This document shows, one piece after another, positions 9,839-20,235 of a stretch of DNA of 64,000 bases (positions within the stretch are counted from its first letter, which is position 1; every line of letters begins with the position of its first letter). Under the pieces are notes generated by a model that was given only the letters and a program-made list of their open reading frames with translations, was not told where the DNA came from and searched no databases. A program made the translations under genes and the position numbers. This DNA comes from Haliea sp. (GTDB lineage: Bacteria > Pseudomonadota > Gammaproteobacteria > Pseudomonadales > Halieaceae), in NCBI GenBank assembly GCA_024642265.1, contig JAHEBL010000006.1, positions 21,825-85,824 of the forward strand, read 5' to 3'.

Positions 9839-9853
9839 TCCCGGCGGGATCAG
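9835..9853. terminator. Short hairpin between convergent manB and pgi
   Basis: CTGATCCC-GGC-GGGATCAG gives 8 perfect base pairs with a 3-nt loop. It covers the stop of manB and ends at the stop of pgi, so it would fold in both transcripts. No U-tract follows on either strand, so an intrinsic terminator is not proven. Confidence 0.35.
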
Positions 9854-11487
9854 GCTTGCGCATCCCGCCACTCGGCCATCAGGCGCTCGGTGGCCGGATC
9901 CATCGGGCCTGATCCGGGCTCTCCCGACAGGCGCGCGAGGATTTGCGTGCCTATTTCCTTCCCCAGTTCCACTCCCCACTGATCAAACGGATTGATGCCC
10001 CATAGCCGGGCGCTGCAGAAGGTGCGATGCTCATACAGCGCCAGCAGCGCGCCGAGGCTCCCCGGGTTGACTGAGGCCATGGTGATCACGGTACTCGGTC
10101 GGTTGCCGGGCATCGCCATATGCGGTGCGAGCCTGCGTGCCTCCTGTTCGGTCAGTCCGCGCTGCAGCAGGACTGCATGCGCGTCCTCCCGGGAGCGGCC
10201 TACCATCAGGGTTCGGCTCTGGGCCAGGCAGTTGGCCACCAGCCGTCGATGCTGCCCGCTCATGCCGGTATGGGTCGTCAGCGGCAGTATGAAATCGGCG
10301 GGGCACAGCTGCGTGCCCTGGTGCAATAGCTGGTGGAAGGAGTGCTGGCCCATGGTGCCTGCTGATCCCCACAGCACGGGCCCTGTCGTATAGCTCAGGG
10401 GCTTGCCGTCTGCGTTGACACGCTTGCCATTACTCTCCATGGTCAGCTGCTGCAGGAAGTCAGGCAGTCGCCGCAGGCTGTTGTCGTAGGGCAGTACGAC
10501 ATGGTTGCCGGCACCCAGGAAATTGCAGTACCAAAGCTCCAGCAGGCTCAGCAGCAGGGGCGCATTCTCACCCGGTGCGCTGCTGCGGAAATGTTCGTCC
10601 ATCGCTGCGGCGCCGTCCAGGAACTCCTCAAAGCTGTCCCAGCCAACGGCAATCGCGCAACTCAGGCCGATGGCGGACCACACCGAGTAGCGCCCGCCCA
10701 CCCAGTCCCACATCGGCAGGCAGTTATCGGCGGGAATGCCGAAGTCGGCGGCGGCCTGCAGGTTGGAGGTGACGGCGACGAAATGTTTGTCGAGGTCGGA
10801 TTCGCCGGCGCCCGCGTTGAGCAGCCAGGCTCTGGCCGCCAGGCTGTTGGTGAGCGTCTCTTCCGTGCGAAAGGATTTGGAGCAAACGACAAAAAGAGTG
10901 GATTCGGGGTCGAGGTCCAGCAGGGTGTCCTGCAGGTCCGCTGGGTCGACATTGGCGACATAGTGACAGCTGACGTTGCCATGGTAAGGTTTCAATGCCT
11001 CGGTAACCAGGCGCGGCCCCAGGTCTGAGCCGCCAATGCCGATATTTACGACATCGGTAATGGTAGCGCCGGAATAGCCCTTACGGCTGCCGTCGTTGAG
11101 GCTGTCGGCCCACTGCTTCATCAGCGCGCGGGCCGCCACCACCTGTGCGAATTTCTCCTCATGGCCGTGGCTGCCGGAGGCGCGCAGCAGGGTATGCAGG
11201 GCAGGTCTGTCCTCTGTGTTATTGATGTGTACGCCGTCGAACAGGGCAGCGACGTCCATCTGCAGTCCGCTGCGTTCGACCAGCTCCAGCAGTTGCGTCA
11301 TGGCGGGCCTGGTCAGCAGGTGCTTGGAAAAATCCAGCTGCAGTCCGGCTGCGCGCAGGGTGAAATCCACGGCGCGTTGTGGGTCCTGTGCGAACAGCTC
11401 TGCCATGGACGCAGACCGCAGTTCGTCTGCCAGTGCCTGTAATTCGCCATAGCCGGATAACTCGGAAAGGAGTGCGCTTGCTGCCAT
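9850..11487 (-). CDS. pgi: Glucose-6-phosphate isomerase
   Basis: 545 residues from the ATG at 11487 (E. coli 549). An upstream in-frame start at 11544 adds 19 residues without family similarity. Signatures include VNIGIGGSDLGPRLV, VVCSKSFRTEETL, the phosphosugar-binding MWDWVGGRYSVWSAIG, and near the C-terminus NPFDQWGVELGK. It interconverts glucose-6-P and fructose-6-P, linking glycolysis or Entner-Doudoroff flux with the adjacent nucleotide-sugar operon. It is transcribed leftward, 90 bp after ispB. Confidence 0.96.
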   Translation of the reverse strand: MAASALLSELSGYGELQALADELRSASMAELFAQDPQRAVDFTLRAAGLQLDFSKHLLTRPAMTQLLELVERSGLQMDVAALFDGVHINNTEDRPALHTLLRASGSHGHEEKFAQVVAARALMKQWADSLNDGSRKGYSGATITDVVNIGIGGSDLGPRLVTEALKPYHGNVSCHYVANVDPADLQDTLLDLDPESTLFVVCSKSFRTEETLTNSLAARAWLLNAGAGESDLDKHFVAVTSNLQAAADFGIPADNCLPMWDWVGGRYSVWSAIGLSCAIAVGWDSFEEFLDGAAAMDEHFRSSAPGENAPLLLSLLELWYCNFLGAGNHVVLPYDNSLRRLPDFLQQLTMESNGKRVNADGKPLSYTTGPVLWGSAGTMGQHSFHQLLHQGTQLCPADFILPLTTHTGMSGQHRRLVANCLAQSRTLMVGRSREDAHAVLLQRGLTEQEARRLAPHMAMPGNRPSTVITMASVNPGSLGALLALYEHRTFCSARLWGINPFDQWGVELGKEIGTQILARLSGEPGSGPMDPATERLMAEWRDAQA

Positions 11488-11577
11488 GCTCGGACCTTGT
11501 CGGGCGGGAGGATTAAAGACCCGAGTATAGCCAATCGCGCGCAATGCCGTTACCGGTATTGCTGCCGATATAGCGGC

Positions 11578-12540
11578 TCAGTGGTCGCGATGAATCGAGA
11601 GGTGGGTAATCCGCTCCAGCGCGCTGCGCCAGGTATTGGCCGGCAGCTGCTGCAACCGCGCCAGCGCCAGGTCGTGGTAGTGGCGTGCCTGCGCCCGGGT
11701 GTAGTCCAGCGAGCCGCAGCCTTGTACCGCCTGGACGATTGCATTCAGCTCGCTGGCGCTTCTGTTGGTGATTGCATCGCGAATCAGCGTTCGCTCCGCC
11801 TCGCTACCTTCCTGCATGGCGTGGATCAGGGGCAGGGTGGTTTTGCCTTCCGTCAGGTCGTCCCCGACATTTTTGCCCATGGTGGCGGGATCACCCTCGT
11901 AGTCCAGCACATCATCGATCATCTGAAAAGCGATGCCGAGGTTGAGGCCAAATTCTCGCATGGCCTGGCGCAGGGGCGGCTCTGCACCACTCAGGGAGGC
12001 AGCGCCGTAGCACGCGGCCGCGAAGAGGATGGCCGTCTTGCGGGTGATGACTTCGAGATACTGTTCGCGGGAGGTGTCGGCCAGGCCGGCGCGCGCCAGC
12101 TGCAGGACCTCGCCCTCGGCGATGGTGTTGGTGGTATCGGCCATGTGGTCGAGTATGCTCATGTCTCCCAGCTGCACCATCAGCTGGAAGGCCCGGGTGT
12201 AGAGAAAGTCCCCCACCAGCACAGACGGGGCATTGCCGAACTCGGCGTTGGCGGTGGGCCGGCCGCGGCGCAGGCTGGAAATATCCACTACATCGTCGTG
12301 CAGCAGTGTGGCCGTATGGATAAATTCGATGATGGCCGCGAACTTGATGTGGGCGGGGCCGCAGCTGCCGAGGGCGGAAGCGGACAGCAGCACCAGCAGG
12401 GGCCGCAGGCGTTTGCCGCCGGCGTCAACAATATAGTGACCAACGTTCTCCACCATGGGCACGTCGGAGTGCAACTGGTCGATGATGAGCTGGTTGACCT
12501 GCTCAAATTCCCTGCTGACGGTAGCGCGTACTTCTTGCAT
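11578..12540 (-). CDS. ispB: Octaprenyl-diphosphate synthase-like trans-prenyltransferase
   Basis: About 321 residues from the ATG at 12540; in-frame starts at 12570 and 12597 give 331 and 340 codons, but the internal Met best matches the family start. The first Asp-rich motif is LLHDDVVD, the second QMIDDVLD; GGKRLRPLL binds the diphosphate. The enzyme makes the long isoprenoid side chain of ubiquinone (or menaquinone). The ispB / rplU-rpmA-obgE divergent layout is standard in gammaproteobacteria. Chain length cannot be settled from sequence alone. Confidence 0.92.
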   Translation of the reverse strand: MQEVRATVSREFEQVNQLIIDQLHSDVPMVENVGHYIVDAGGKRLRPLLVLLSASALGSCGPAHIKFAAIIEFIHTATLLHDDVVDISSLRRGRPTANAEFGNAPSVLVGDFLYTRAFQLMVQLGDMSILDHMADTTNTIAEGEVLQLARAGLADTSREQYLEVITRKTAILFAAACYGAASLSGAEPPLRQAMREFGLNLGIAFQMIDDVLDYEGDPATMGKNVGDDLTEGKTTLPLIHAMQEGSEAERTLIRDAITNRSASELNAIVQAVQGCGSLDYTRAQARHYHDLALARLQQLPANTWRSALERITHLSIHRDH

Positions 12541-12659
12541 GACCCGGGTGGCTTGAAAGTGCCCGGGCATGCTAGGTTGCCGCCACCGACCTGTCAACCC
12601 GGCTGCCCGTGTTAGCGGCCGCCGGTCTTAAGTTATTGTTTTTATGAAATAAGTAAGCC

Positions 12660-12688
12660 TTGCCGTGAGCGGCTGATTTGAGTAAAAT
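12660..12688 (+). promoter_or_regulatory. Sigma-70 type promoter of rplU-rpmA
   Basis: TTGCCG (12660-12665), 17-bp spacer, TAAAAT (12683-12688). This predicts a start near 12695 and a leader of about 130 nt before rplU. Confidence 0.65.
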
Positions 12689-12697
12689 CGCCGCCCT

Positions 12698-12788
12698 CTG
12701 ACCCCTGTCGCACCCAGTGCCGGCGCGGGTCAGTCTTAACCAACTGTTAGTGCCGGTCTCTGCCCCCTTGATTTACAAGGGTTTTTTT
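12698..12788 (+). promoter_or_regulatory. Structured rplU leader with intrinsic terminator (candidate attenuator)
   Basis: Two elements lie between the promoter and rplU. The first is a 7-bp stem CTGACCC/GGGTCAG (12698-12704 with 12727-12733) enclosing a small GCAC/GTGC hairpin. The second is CCCTTG-ATTTA-CAAGGG followed by seven T (12765-12788), a textbook intrinsic terminator on the plus strand. ispB is divergent, so the only transcript reaching this terminator is the one for rplU itself. Attenuation, perhaps by L21 or translation state, is inferred. Confidence 0.55.
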
Positions 12789-12823
12789 CCAACAGCGAGC
12801 AGGCTAACTCAACGGAGCACAAT

Positions 12824-13135
12824 ATGTACGCAGTAATCGAGAGCGGTGGCAAGCAGCATCGCGTGGTGGAAGGCGAAACCCTGAAGCTGGAAAAAATTGA
12901 AGCCGCAACCGGCGATACAGTCGAATTCGACAAAGTATTGATGGTTGGTGGCGGTGACAGCGTCAAGATCGGCACTCCCGTGGTTGCCGGCAGCAAGGTA
13001 ATCGCAGAGGTGGTTGCCCATGGTCGTCACAAGAAGGTCAAGATCGTTAAGTTCAGTCGCCGTAAGCACTACCGGAGAGAAACTGGTCACCGCCAGTGGT
13101 TCACCGAGGTGAAGATCACCGGCATTACGGCGTAA
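12824..13135 (+). CDS. rplU: 50S ribosomal protein L21
   Basis: 103 residues, the usual length. It starts [18 protein letters not shown] and contains [20 protein letters not shown] near the C-terminus, both diagnostic. It binds 23S rRNA in the large subunit. GGAG stands before the ATG. It is co-transcribed with rpmA 16 bp downstream, and the leader carries a possible attenuator. Confidence 0.98.
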   Translation: MYAVIESGGKQHRVVEGETLKLEKIEAATGDTVEFDKVLMVGGGDSVKIGTPVVAGSKVIAEVVAHGRHKKVKIVKFSRRKHYRRETGHRQWFTEVKITGITA

Positions 13136-13151
13136 CAGGAGGGTTTGAGCA

Positions 13152-13409
13152 ATGGCACACAAGAAAGCTGGTGGTAGTACCCGTAACGGACGTGATTCCG
13201 AAAGTAAGCGACTGGGCGTCAAGCGCTTTGGTGGTGAAACCGTGCAGGCAGGCAGCATCATCGTGCGCCAGCGTGGCACGCGCTTCCACGCCGGCACCAA
13301 CGTGGGTATCGGCAAGGATCACACCCTGTTTGCTACCGCTGACGGCAAGGTCGAGTTCGTAACCAAGGGCCCCAACAGCCGCAAGTTCGTTCAGATAGTG
13401 AGCGCCTGA
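13152..13409 (+). CDS. rpmA: 50S ribosomal protein L27
   Basis: 85 residues. [20 protein letters not shown] is the canonical N-terminus, whose tail reaches the peptidyl-transferase centre, followed by [13 protein letters not shown]. No N-terminal cleavage extension is present. It has an AGGAGG ribosome site and is followed by a terminator, which separates it from obgE. Confidence 0.98.
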   Translation: MAHKKAGGSTRNGRDSESKRLGVKRFGGETVQAGSIIVRQRGTRFHAGTNVGIGKDHTLFATADGKVEFVTKGPNSRKFVQIVSA

Positions 13410-13435
13410 GGCGCGGCTTCAAGCCGGGTAACGCG

Positions 13436-13465
13436 AAGCCTCGTCGTTGGACGGGGCTTTTTTTT
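13436..13465 (+). terminator. Intrinsic terminator after rpmA
   Basis: AAGCCTCGTC-GTTG-GACGGGGCTT forms a 10-bp stem with one G-T wobble, followed by an uninterrupted T run. It lies 27 bp after the rpmA stop. Confidence 0.9.
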
Positions 13466-13572
13466 GCCTGATCCCCTTATCTATGGGTAGAGCGCCGTTC
13501 CATTCGCGGTGGCGGGCGGGTGTTGCCTCGCTTCACGGCTGCCTCCCTCCACTCCCCCGACCTGCGGCCGTA

Positions 13573-13600
13573 TTGGCGCAGCCACTAAGGTGGACATAAT
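13573..13600 (+). promoter_or_regulatory. Probable sigma-70 promoter of obgE-proB
   Basis: TTGGCG (13573-13578), 16-bp spacer, CATAAT (13595-13600). It lies after the rpmA terminator and 65 bp before obgE. A second AT-rich TATACT lies just downstream. Confidence 0.45.
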
Positions 13601-13604
13601 TTAG

Positions 13605-14861
<1,257 letters not shown>

Positions 14862-14869
14862 GATCCGCC

Positions 14870-15991
14870 ATGTCTGACAGGCACGAAATAGCCGAGGCGA
14901 GGCGCTGGGTCGTAAAGGTCGGCAGTGCATTGCTGACCAATGACGGCCGCGGACTGGACGCCAGTATTATCGCGACTCTGGTCGACCAGCTGGTGCAGCT
15001 GCGCGCGCGGGGCTGTGAGGTAGTGCTGGTTTCCAGTGGTGCGGTGGCCGCCGGTATTGTCCGGCTGGGCTGGAGTTCACGCCCGCACCTGCTGCACAAG
15101 TTGCAGGCAGCCGCTGCCGTCGGGCAGTCGGTGCTGGTGCAGCACTATGAAAACGCATTCAGGGAGCACGGTATTGCCACTGCCCAGATCCTGCTGGTGC
15201 ACGACGATGTGACCGCGCGGGATCGCTATCTCAATGCACGGGGTACGCTCAACACCCTGCTGGAACTGGGGGTGGTGCCGGTGGTCAACGAAAATGACAC
15301 GGTGGTCACCGACGAAATACGCTTCGGTGATAACGACACCCTGGCGGCCCTGGTGGCCAACCTGATCGATGCGGACGCCCTGTTGCTGTTGACCGACCAG
15401 CAGGGCATGTACCGGGAGGACCCCAGGCACAACCCCAATGCCAGGCTGCTGGACAATTGTGACGTTCACGACCCGCAGCTGGATGGTATGGCAGGGGAGG
15501 GCGGCGCACTGGGCCGTGGCGGTATGGTGACCAAGCTGCGCGCGGCCCGGCTGGCCGCCCGCTCGGGCACGGAAACCATAATCGCCTCCGGACGCGAGGC
15601 CAATATCGTTGCCGCCGTCACTGCCGGTAACAAGGCGGGCACCTGGTTGCGCACCGGTAAACAGCCCCAGAATGCCCGCAAACAGTGGCTGGCGGGTATG
15701 GTGCAGGTGCAGGGCAGCCTGGAACTGGATGAGGGGGCGGTGCGGGTGCTGCGTGAATCGGGCCGCAGCCTGCTGGCCGTCGGGGTGCGGGCGGTGCACG
15801 GTAATTTCACCCTGGGGGAGATGGTGTCCTGCAAGGACGGCAGCGGTCGTGAGATAGCCCGGGGGCTGGTCAATTACAACGCCGAGGAAACCCGGCGCAT
15901 CATGGGCCTGCCGTCACGCGAGATCGAGGGCGTGCTGGGCTACCTGCGCGATGCAGAGCTCATTCACCGCGACAACCTGGTGTTGTGCTAG
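14870..15991 (+). CDS. proB: Glutamate 5-kinase
   Basis: 373 residues. The amino acid kinase domain begins [18 protein letters not shown] and has VNENDTVV and [14 protein letters not shown]-terminal PUA domain (about residues 280-370) ends with [20 protein letters not shown]. It phosphorylates glutamate in the first step of proline synthesis and is feedback-inhibited by proline in the family. obgE-proB is a common gammaproteobacterial pair. The convergent aldehyde dehydrogenase gene ends 7 bp away. Confidence 0.97.
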   Translation: MSDRHEIAEARRWVVKVGSALLTNDGRGLDASIIATLVDQLVQLRARGCEVVLVSSGAVAAGIVRLGWSSRPHLLHKLQAAAAVGQSVLVQHYENAFREHGIATAQILLVHDDVTARDRYLNARGTLNTLLELGVVPVVNENDTVVTDEIRFGDNDTLAALVANLIDADALLLLTDQQGMYREDPRHNPNARLLDNCDVHDPQLDGMAGEGGALGRGGMVTKLRAARLAARSGTETIIASGREANIVAAVTAGNKAGTWLRTGKQPQNARKQWLAGMVQVQGSLELDEGAVRVLRESGRSLLAVGVRAVHGNFTLGEMVSCKDGSGREIARGLVNYNAEETRRIMGLPSREIEGVLGYLRDAELIHRDNLVLC

Positions 15992-15998
15992 GCCCGGC

Positions 15999-17540
15999 CT
16001 AGCTCATCCAGCGGCCGATTGGCGTTTTCACCCAGAGAAAGTTCATCAGTTTCTTCATGCCCTCCGCGCTCTTCGCGCTGTAAGGGTAGGCGTTCTGCAT
16101 CTTGCCGCCGAAGCGGTCGATCACGATCGGCATTTCATGGCAGTAGCCGAGCAGGCCTTTCTTGCCATTGACCTGGCCCAGCCCTGAATTCTTGCGCCCG
16201 CCGAAAGGGGCTGCGGGAATGCCGTAACTCACCGCCATGTCGTTGACGCTGCAGGAGCCGGTGTCGATGGCGGCCGCCAGCTGGTAACCCCTGTCCTTGT
16301 CTTTGGTCCAGACATTGCCGTTGAGGCCGAATTCAGAATCATTGGCCAGGGCGACGGCCTCCTCTTCGCTCGCGACTTTCTGGATGCACAGGACGGGGCC
16401 GAAGGTCTCGTGGAGCATGATGTCCATGCTGTTGTCGACCCCGGTGATGACCGTCGGTTCGTAGTACAGCCCGGCAAGATCAGGGTTGCGCCGGCCGCCC
16501 ATCAGGATGTTGGCGCCCTTGGCCCGGGCATCCTCCACGTGCGCCTCGATGATAGCCATCTGGCGGTCCCAGAACACCGCGCCTACGTCTTCTTCCCAGC
16601 CGTGTTGCTGCCCCTGGCGCAGGTGCTTGCCCTTGTCGAGCACCAGGCGCAGGAATTCATCGTACACCGCTGCCACGACATAAATGCGTTCCGTACCGCA
16701 ACAGTAGTGGCCGGTATTCATGCAGGAGCCCAGCCAGGCGCCGTCCGCCGCCCGGTCGAGATCCGCGTCGGCGCAGACGATCATGGCGTCATTGCCGCCC
16801 AGTTCCAGGGTACAGGGAATGAGTTGGCTGGCGCAGGCTTCGGCGACCTTGCGCCCGGTGGCCACGCTGCCGGTAAACGAGACCTTGTCCACCCCGCCGC
16901 GCACGATCGCGGCACCGGTCTCACCGTCGCCAAGCAGGACCTGCAGTACGCCATCGGGCAGGCCCGCCCGGGTGAAAATAGTCTCTGCCAGTCGCGCCGA
17001 GAACGGCGTGACCTCCGATCCCTTGGCGACCACCGTATTGCCCGCCAGGATAGCCTGGACAGCCTGATTCATCACCAGCACGAAGGGACCATTCCAGGGG
17101 GTGATCAGGCCGATCACTCCCAGCGGCTTGTAGAGTATCCGCAGTTGTTTGACGATACCCAGCAGGCCGTGCACGCGCCGCTTGTGGGGCTTGAGGAATT
17201 TCCCGGCGTTCTTGGCGTAGTAACACAGGGAGTCCGCCACGGAGAAGATTTCCATGCTCATGGCATCGGTGCGCGCCTTGCCGGTCTCCGCTACCACCGT
17301 ATCGATAATCTCGTCCTGGCTCTCCAGTACGATCTGCAGCGCCCGCTCCACAATGGCCGCGCGCTCCTTCATGGTGGTTCTGGCCCACACGGGTTGCACC
17401 GCCCTGGCCCTGGCAATTGCGGCGGCGACATCCTCGGCATTGGCGCAAACCAGCTCGCCGGTGGGCTCCATGGTGACGGGGCTGCGCAGTTGCAGGTGCC
17501 GGCGGGCATCGCTGGAGGCGATCGGTTCGTAAATAGACAT
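15999..17540 (-). CDS. NAD(P)-dependent aldehyde dehydrogenase
   Basis: 513 residues, start supported by AGGAG. Family motifs are ITPWNGPF, KGSEVTPFSA, FTGSVATGRKVAEA, the catalytic Glu in LELGGNDA and the catalytic Cys in GHYCCGTERIYV. It oxidises an aldehyde to the acid in the cytoplasm. The sequence resembles succinate-semialdehyde or broad-range dehydrogenases, but the substrate cannot be fixed. It is transcribed alone; the neighbours give no pathway. Confidence 0.92.
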   Translation of the reverse strand: MSIYEPIASSDARRHLQLRSPVTMEPTGELVCANAEDVAAAIARARAVQPVWARTTMKERAAIVERALQIVLESQDEIIDTVVAETGKARTDAMSMEIFSVADSLCYYAKNAGKFLKPHKRRVHGLLGIVKQLRILYKPLGVIGLITPWNGPFVLVMNQAVQAILAGNTVVAKGSEVTPFSARLAETIFTRAGLPDGVLQVLLGDGETGAAIVRGGVDKVSFTGSVATGRKVAEACASQLIPCTLELGGNDAMIVCADADLDRAADGAWLGSCMNTGHYCCGTERIYVVAAVYDEFLRLVLDKGKHLRQGQQHGWEEDVGAVFWDRQMAIIEAHVEDARAKGANILMGGRRNPDLAGLYYEPTVITGVDNSMDIMLHETFGPVLCIQKVASEEEAVALANDSEFGLNGNVWTKDKDRGYQLAAAIDTGSCSVNDMAVSYGIPAAPFGGRKNSGLGQVNGKKGLLGYCHEMPIVIDRFGGKMQNAYPYSAKSAEGMKKLMNFLWVKTPIGRWMS

Positions 17541-17689
17541 GGCTTACTCCTGAAGATGTCCGGACAAACTATTGGTCATTAGTTTTGCTGTCAATGTCTT
17601 TTGGTATGGCACCAGAGGGCGGGTATGAATTACAAGACCGCGGTACTGTGGGATAATCGGCGGCCTTTGACTCCAGAATAAGAAACATC

Positions 17690-18565
17690 ATGACCCTGGC
17701 CGCCGAGCTACAGCTGATTCTCTACTGCATTGCCATAGCGGGTGTCTCGCTGGTGGGCGGTTTGCTGCCCAACTGGGTAAAGATGACCCATACCCGCACC
17801 CAGGTGGCAATGAGCCTGGTCTCGGGTCTGATGCTGGGTGTGGCCTTCTACCATCTGCTGCCCCACAGCGTGGCCATGCTGGGCGGCCCGGGTGCGGCGG
17901 ACACGTCGGTCCGGTGGTTGATGGTGGGGCTGATAACCATGTTGCTGCTGCTGCGTATGTTTCATTTTCACCAGCATGATTTCAGCCATGAGGAAGAGGA
18001 CCTGCACGACCATCACCTGGGCCATGATCACGGGCACGGTCATGCCCACGCTTCCGCCACTCCTGTGCACAGCATGAGCTGGTTGGGGATAGCGCTGGGC
18101 CTGGCGGTGCACACGCTGATTGACGGCATAGCCCTGGGGGCAGTCATGCAGGGTGAGGTTAGCGATGGCGCCACGGGCCTGCTCGGTGTGGGCGTGTTCC
18201 TGGCCATCCTGCTGCACAAGCCATTGGATGCCATGTCGATAACCACGGTCATGGCGGCAGGCGGCTGGAGTCGGCGCGCGCGCGCCACCAATAACCTGGT
18301 GTTCGCCCTGATGTGCCCCCTGGGCGCACTGCTGTTCTATTTCGGGGTGGATTCGCTGGGCGACAACCGGGATTACCTGGTGGCTGCGGCGCTGGCATTT
18401 TCAGCGGGGGCGTTCATCTGTATCGCCCTGAGTGACCTGTTGCCCGAGGTCCACTTTCACAGCCACGACCGCACCAAGTTGACCGTGGCTTTTCTCCTGG
18501 GTATCGGCCTGGCCTACGGTATCGGCGTACTTGAGCCGGCCAATTTTCATCTTCCCAACCACTGA
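17690..18565 (+). CDS. ZIP family divalent metal transporter
   Basis: 291 residues with about eight hydrophobic segments. A histidine-rich cytoplasmic loop (HHLGHDHGHGHAHAS, about residues 104-120) separates TM3 and TM4, and TM4 has HTLIDGIALGA, the conserved metal site of ZIP proteins (H...D/N-G). TM5 has HKPLDAMS. It most likely imports zinc or iron. It is followed 17 bp downstream by the methyltransferase-like gene. No Zur or Fur box was recognised. Confidence 0.88.
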   Translation: MTLAAELQLILYCIAIAGVSLVGGLLPNWVKMTHTRTQVAMSLVSGLMLGVAFYHLLPHSVAMLGGPGAADTSVRWLMVGLITMLLLLRMFHFHQHDFSHEEEDLHDHHLGHDHGHGHAHASATPVHSMSWLGIALGLAVHTLIDGIALGAVMQGEVSDGATGLLGVGVFLAILLHKPLDAMSITTVMAAGGWSRRARATNNLVFALMCPLGALLFYFGVDSLGDNRDYLVAAALAFSAGAFICIALSDLLPEVHFHSHDRTKLTVAFLLGIGLAYGIGVLEPANFHLPNH

Positions 18566-18582
18566 GCGAGCGGAGGCACTCC

Positions 18583-19032
18583 ATGGTCAAGCGTGTTATC
18601 TATCCCCCCGTCTGGCTGCTGCTGGGCCTTATCGCCATCTTTAGCCTGAACGAACTGTATCCGCTGCTCCGCTTTACCAGCCTGGCAGCCCAACTCGTCG
18701 GCGGGGTGATCATAGTTGTGGGGCTGTTGCTGCTGGTATCAGCCAATGGCCTGTTTGTGCGGGCCGGTACCGATGTCATACCGTTTCGCAATGTCAGCGC
18801 CCTGGTGACGGGCGGTGTCTTCCGTTACACCCGCAATCCCATGTACCTGGGCATGGCGGCCGTGCTGCTGGGCTGCGCGGTCACGGTAGGTGCCGTTTCC
18901 GCCCTGCCCGTGCCGTTGGTTTTTGCCGTTATTGTGCAGGCGCGGTTTATCCTGCCTGAGGAGGACATGCTGCGCGGCCTGTTTCCCGTCGAGTACCCGG
19001 CTTATTGTCAGCGCGTGCGGCGCTGGCTTTAG
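18583..19032 (+). CDS. Isoprenylcysteine carboxyl methyltransferase-like membrane protein
   Basis: 149 residues, three to four hydrophobic helices. The core GGVFRYTRNPMYLGMAAVLLG and the C-terminal EEDMLRGLFPVEYPAYCQRVRRW match the PEMT/ICMT superfamily, where these residues bind S-adenosylmethionine at the membrane face. Bacterial members methylate lipids or unknown targets. GGAGG lies 9 bases before the ATG. It is probably in an operon with the ZIP gene; a functional link is not evident. Confidence 0.85.
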   Translation: MVKRVIYPPVWLLLGLIAIFSLNELYPLLRFTSLAAQLVGGVIIVVGLLLLVSANGLFVRAGTDVIPFRNVSALVTGGVFRYTRNPMYLGMAAVLLGCAVTVGAVSALPVPLVFAVIVQARFILPEEDMLRGLFPVEYPAYCQRVRRWL

Positions 19033-19079
19033 CTGTTCAGAGTTTTTCTGACGAATAATCCACCAGTGGAGGAAGTTCC

Positions 19080-20198
19080 ATGTTACTAGGTGTACCCAAG
19101 GAAATAAAAACCCACGAATACCGTGTAGGCCTGACCACCGGCAGTGTGCTGGAACTGGTGCACCACGGGCACCAGGTGATCGTACAAAGCGGCGCGGGAG
19201 AGGGCATCGGGCTCAGCGACGATATGTACCGGGAGGTCGGTGCCGAGATCGTGGCCAGTGCGGGAGAGGTATTCGAGCGCGCCGAGATGGTGGTCAAGGT
19301 GAAGGAACCCCAGCCCGCGGAATGTGCGATGTTGCGGGAGGGTCAGGTGTTGTTCACCTACCTGCACCTGGCTCCTGATCCGGGCCAGACCCGGGCCCTG
19401 CTGGATTCCGGTTGTATCGCCATAGCCTACGAGACGGTCACCGGCCCCAATAACACCCTCCCGCTGCTGTCGCCCATGAGCGAGGTGGCGGGCCGCATGT
19501 CGGTGCAGGCCGGCGCCCACTGCCTGGAGAAGGAACAGGGCGGCTCGGGGATCCTGCTCGGCGGGGTGCCGGGGGTCGAGGCGGCCCGGGTGGTGGTGAT
19601 CGGGGGCGGTGTCGTGGGGACCAATGCGGTGCGCATGGCGATGGGCATGGAAGCTCACGTAACCGTGCTCGACCGCTCCCTGCAGCGCCTGAAGGAACTG
19701 GATTTCCAGTTCGGCTGCATGCTCAATACCGTGTATTCCACCCGCGAAGCGCTGGGTCGCTACGTTGCCAGTGCGGACCTGTTGATCGGGGCTGTACTGG
19801 TCCCGGGAGCCGCGGCGCCGAAGCTGGTAGACCGCGAAATGCTGCGCACCATGAAACCCGGTTCAGTGCTGGTTGACGTGGCTATCGACCAGGGGGGGTG
19901 TTTTGAAACCAGCCGGCCGACCACCCATGCCGAACCCACCTATGTGGAGGAGGGCATCGTGCACTATTGCGTGGCCAATATGCCCGGCGCGGTGGCGCGC
20001 ACGTCCACTTTTGCGCTGAACAATGCGACGCTGCCCTTTACCCTGAACCTGGCCAACAAAGGCTATCGGCAGGCGCTGCGGGATGACCCTAACCTCTGTG
20101 CCGGCCTGAACGTCCATCGTGGGCAGCTCACCTACAAGGCGGTGGCGGACGATCTGGGGCTGGAATACGTGCCCGCCAGGGACGCCCTGGCGGATTGA
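19080..20198 (+). CDS. ald: Alanine dehydrogenase
   Basis: 372 residues. [19 protein letters not shown] is the family start. VKVKEPQ holds the substrate-binding Lys, FTYLHLAPD the catalytic His, and [17 protein letters not shown] the NAD-binding Rossmann turn. It catalyses reversible oxidative deamination of L-alanine to pyruvate and ammonia. GGAGG precedes the ATG. It is a single gene with 47 bp upstream after the methyltransferase gene. Confidence 0.96.
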   Translation: MLLGVPKEIKTHEYRVGLTTGSVLELVHHGHQVIVQSGAGEGIGLSDDMYREVGAEIVASAGEVFERAEMVVKVKEPQPAECAMLREGQVLFTYLHLAPDPGQTRALLDSGCIAIAYETVTGPNNTLPLLSPMSEVAGRMSVQAGAHCLEKEQGGSGILLGGVPGVEAARVVVIGGGVVGTNAVRMAMGMEAHVTVLDRSLQRLKELDFQFGCMLNTVYSTREALGRYVASADLLIGAVLVPGAAAPKLVDREMLRTMKPGSVLVDVAIDQGGCFETSRPTTHAEPTYVEEGIVHYCVANMPGAVARTSTFALNNATLPFTLNLANKGYRQALRDDPNLCAGLNVHRGQLTYKAVADDLGLEYVPARDALAD

Positions 20199-20235
20199 CG
20201 GGAAGTTTCAGGCCATGGCGCCTGCGGTGCTTGCC

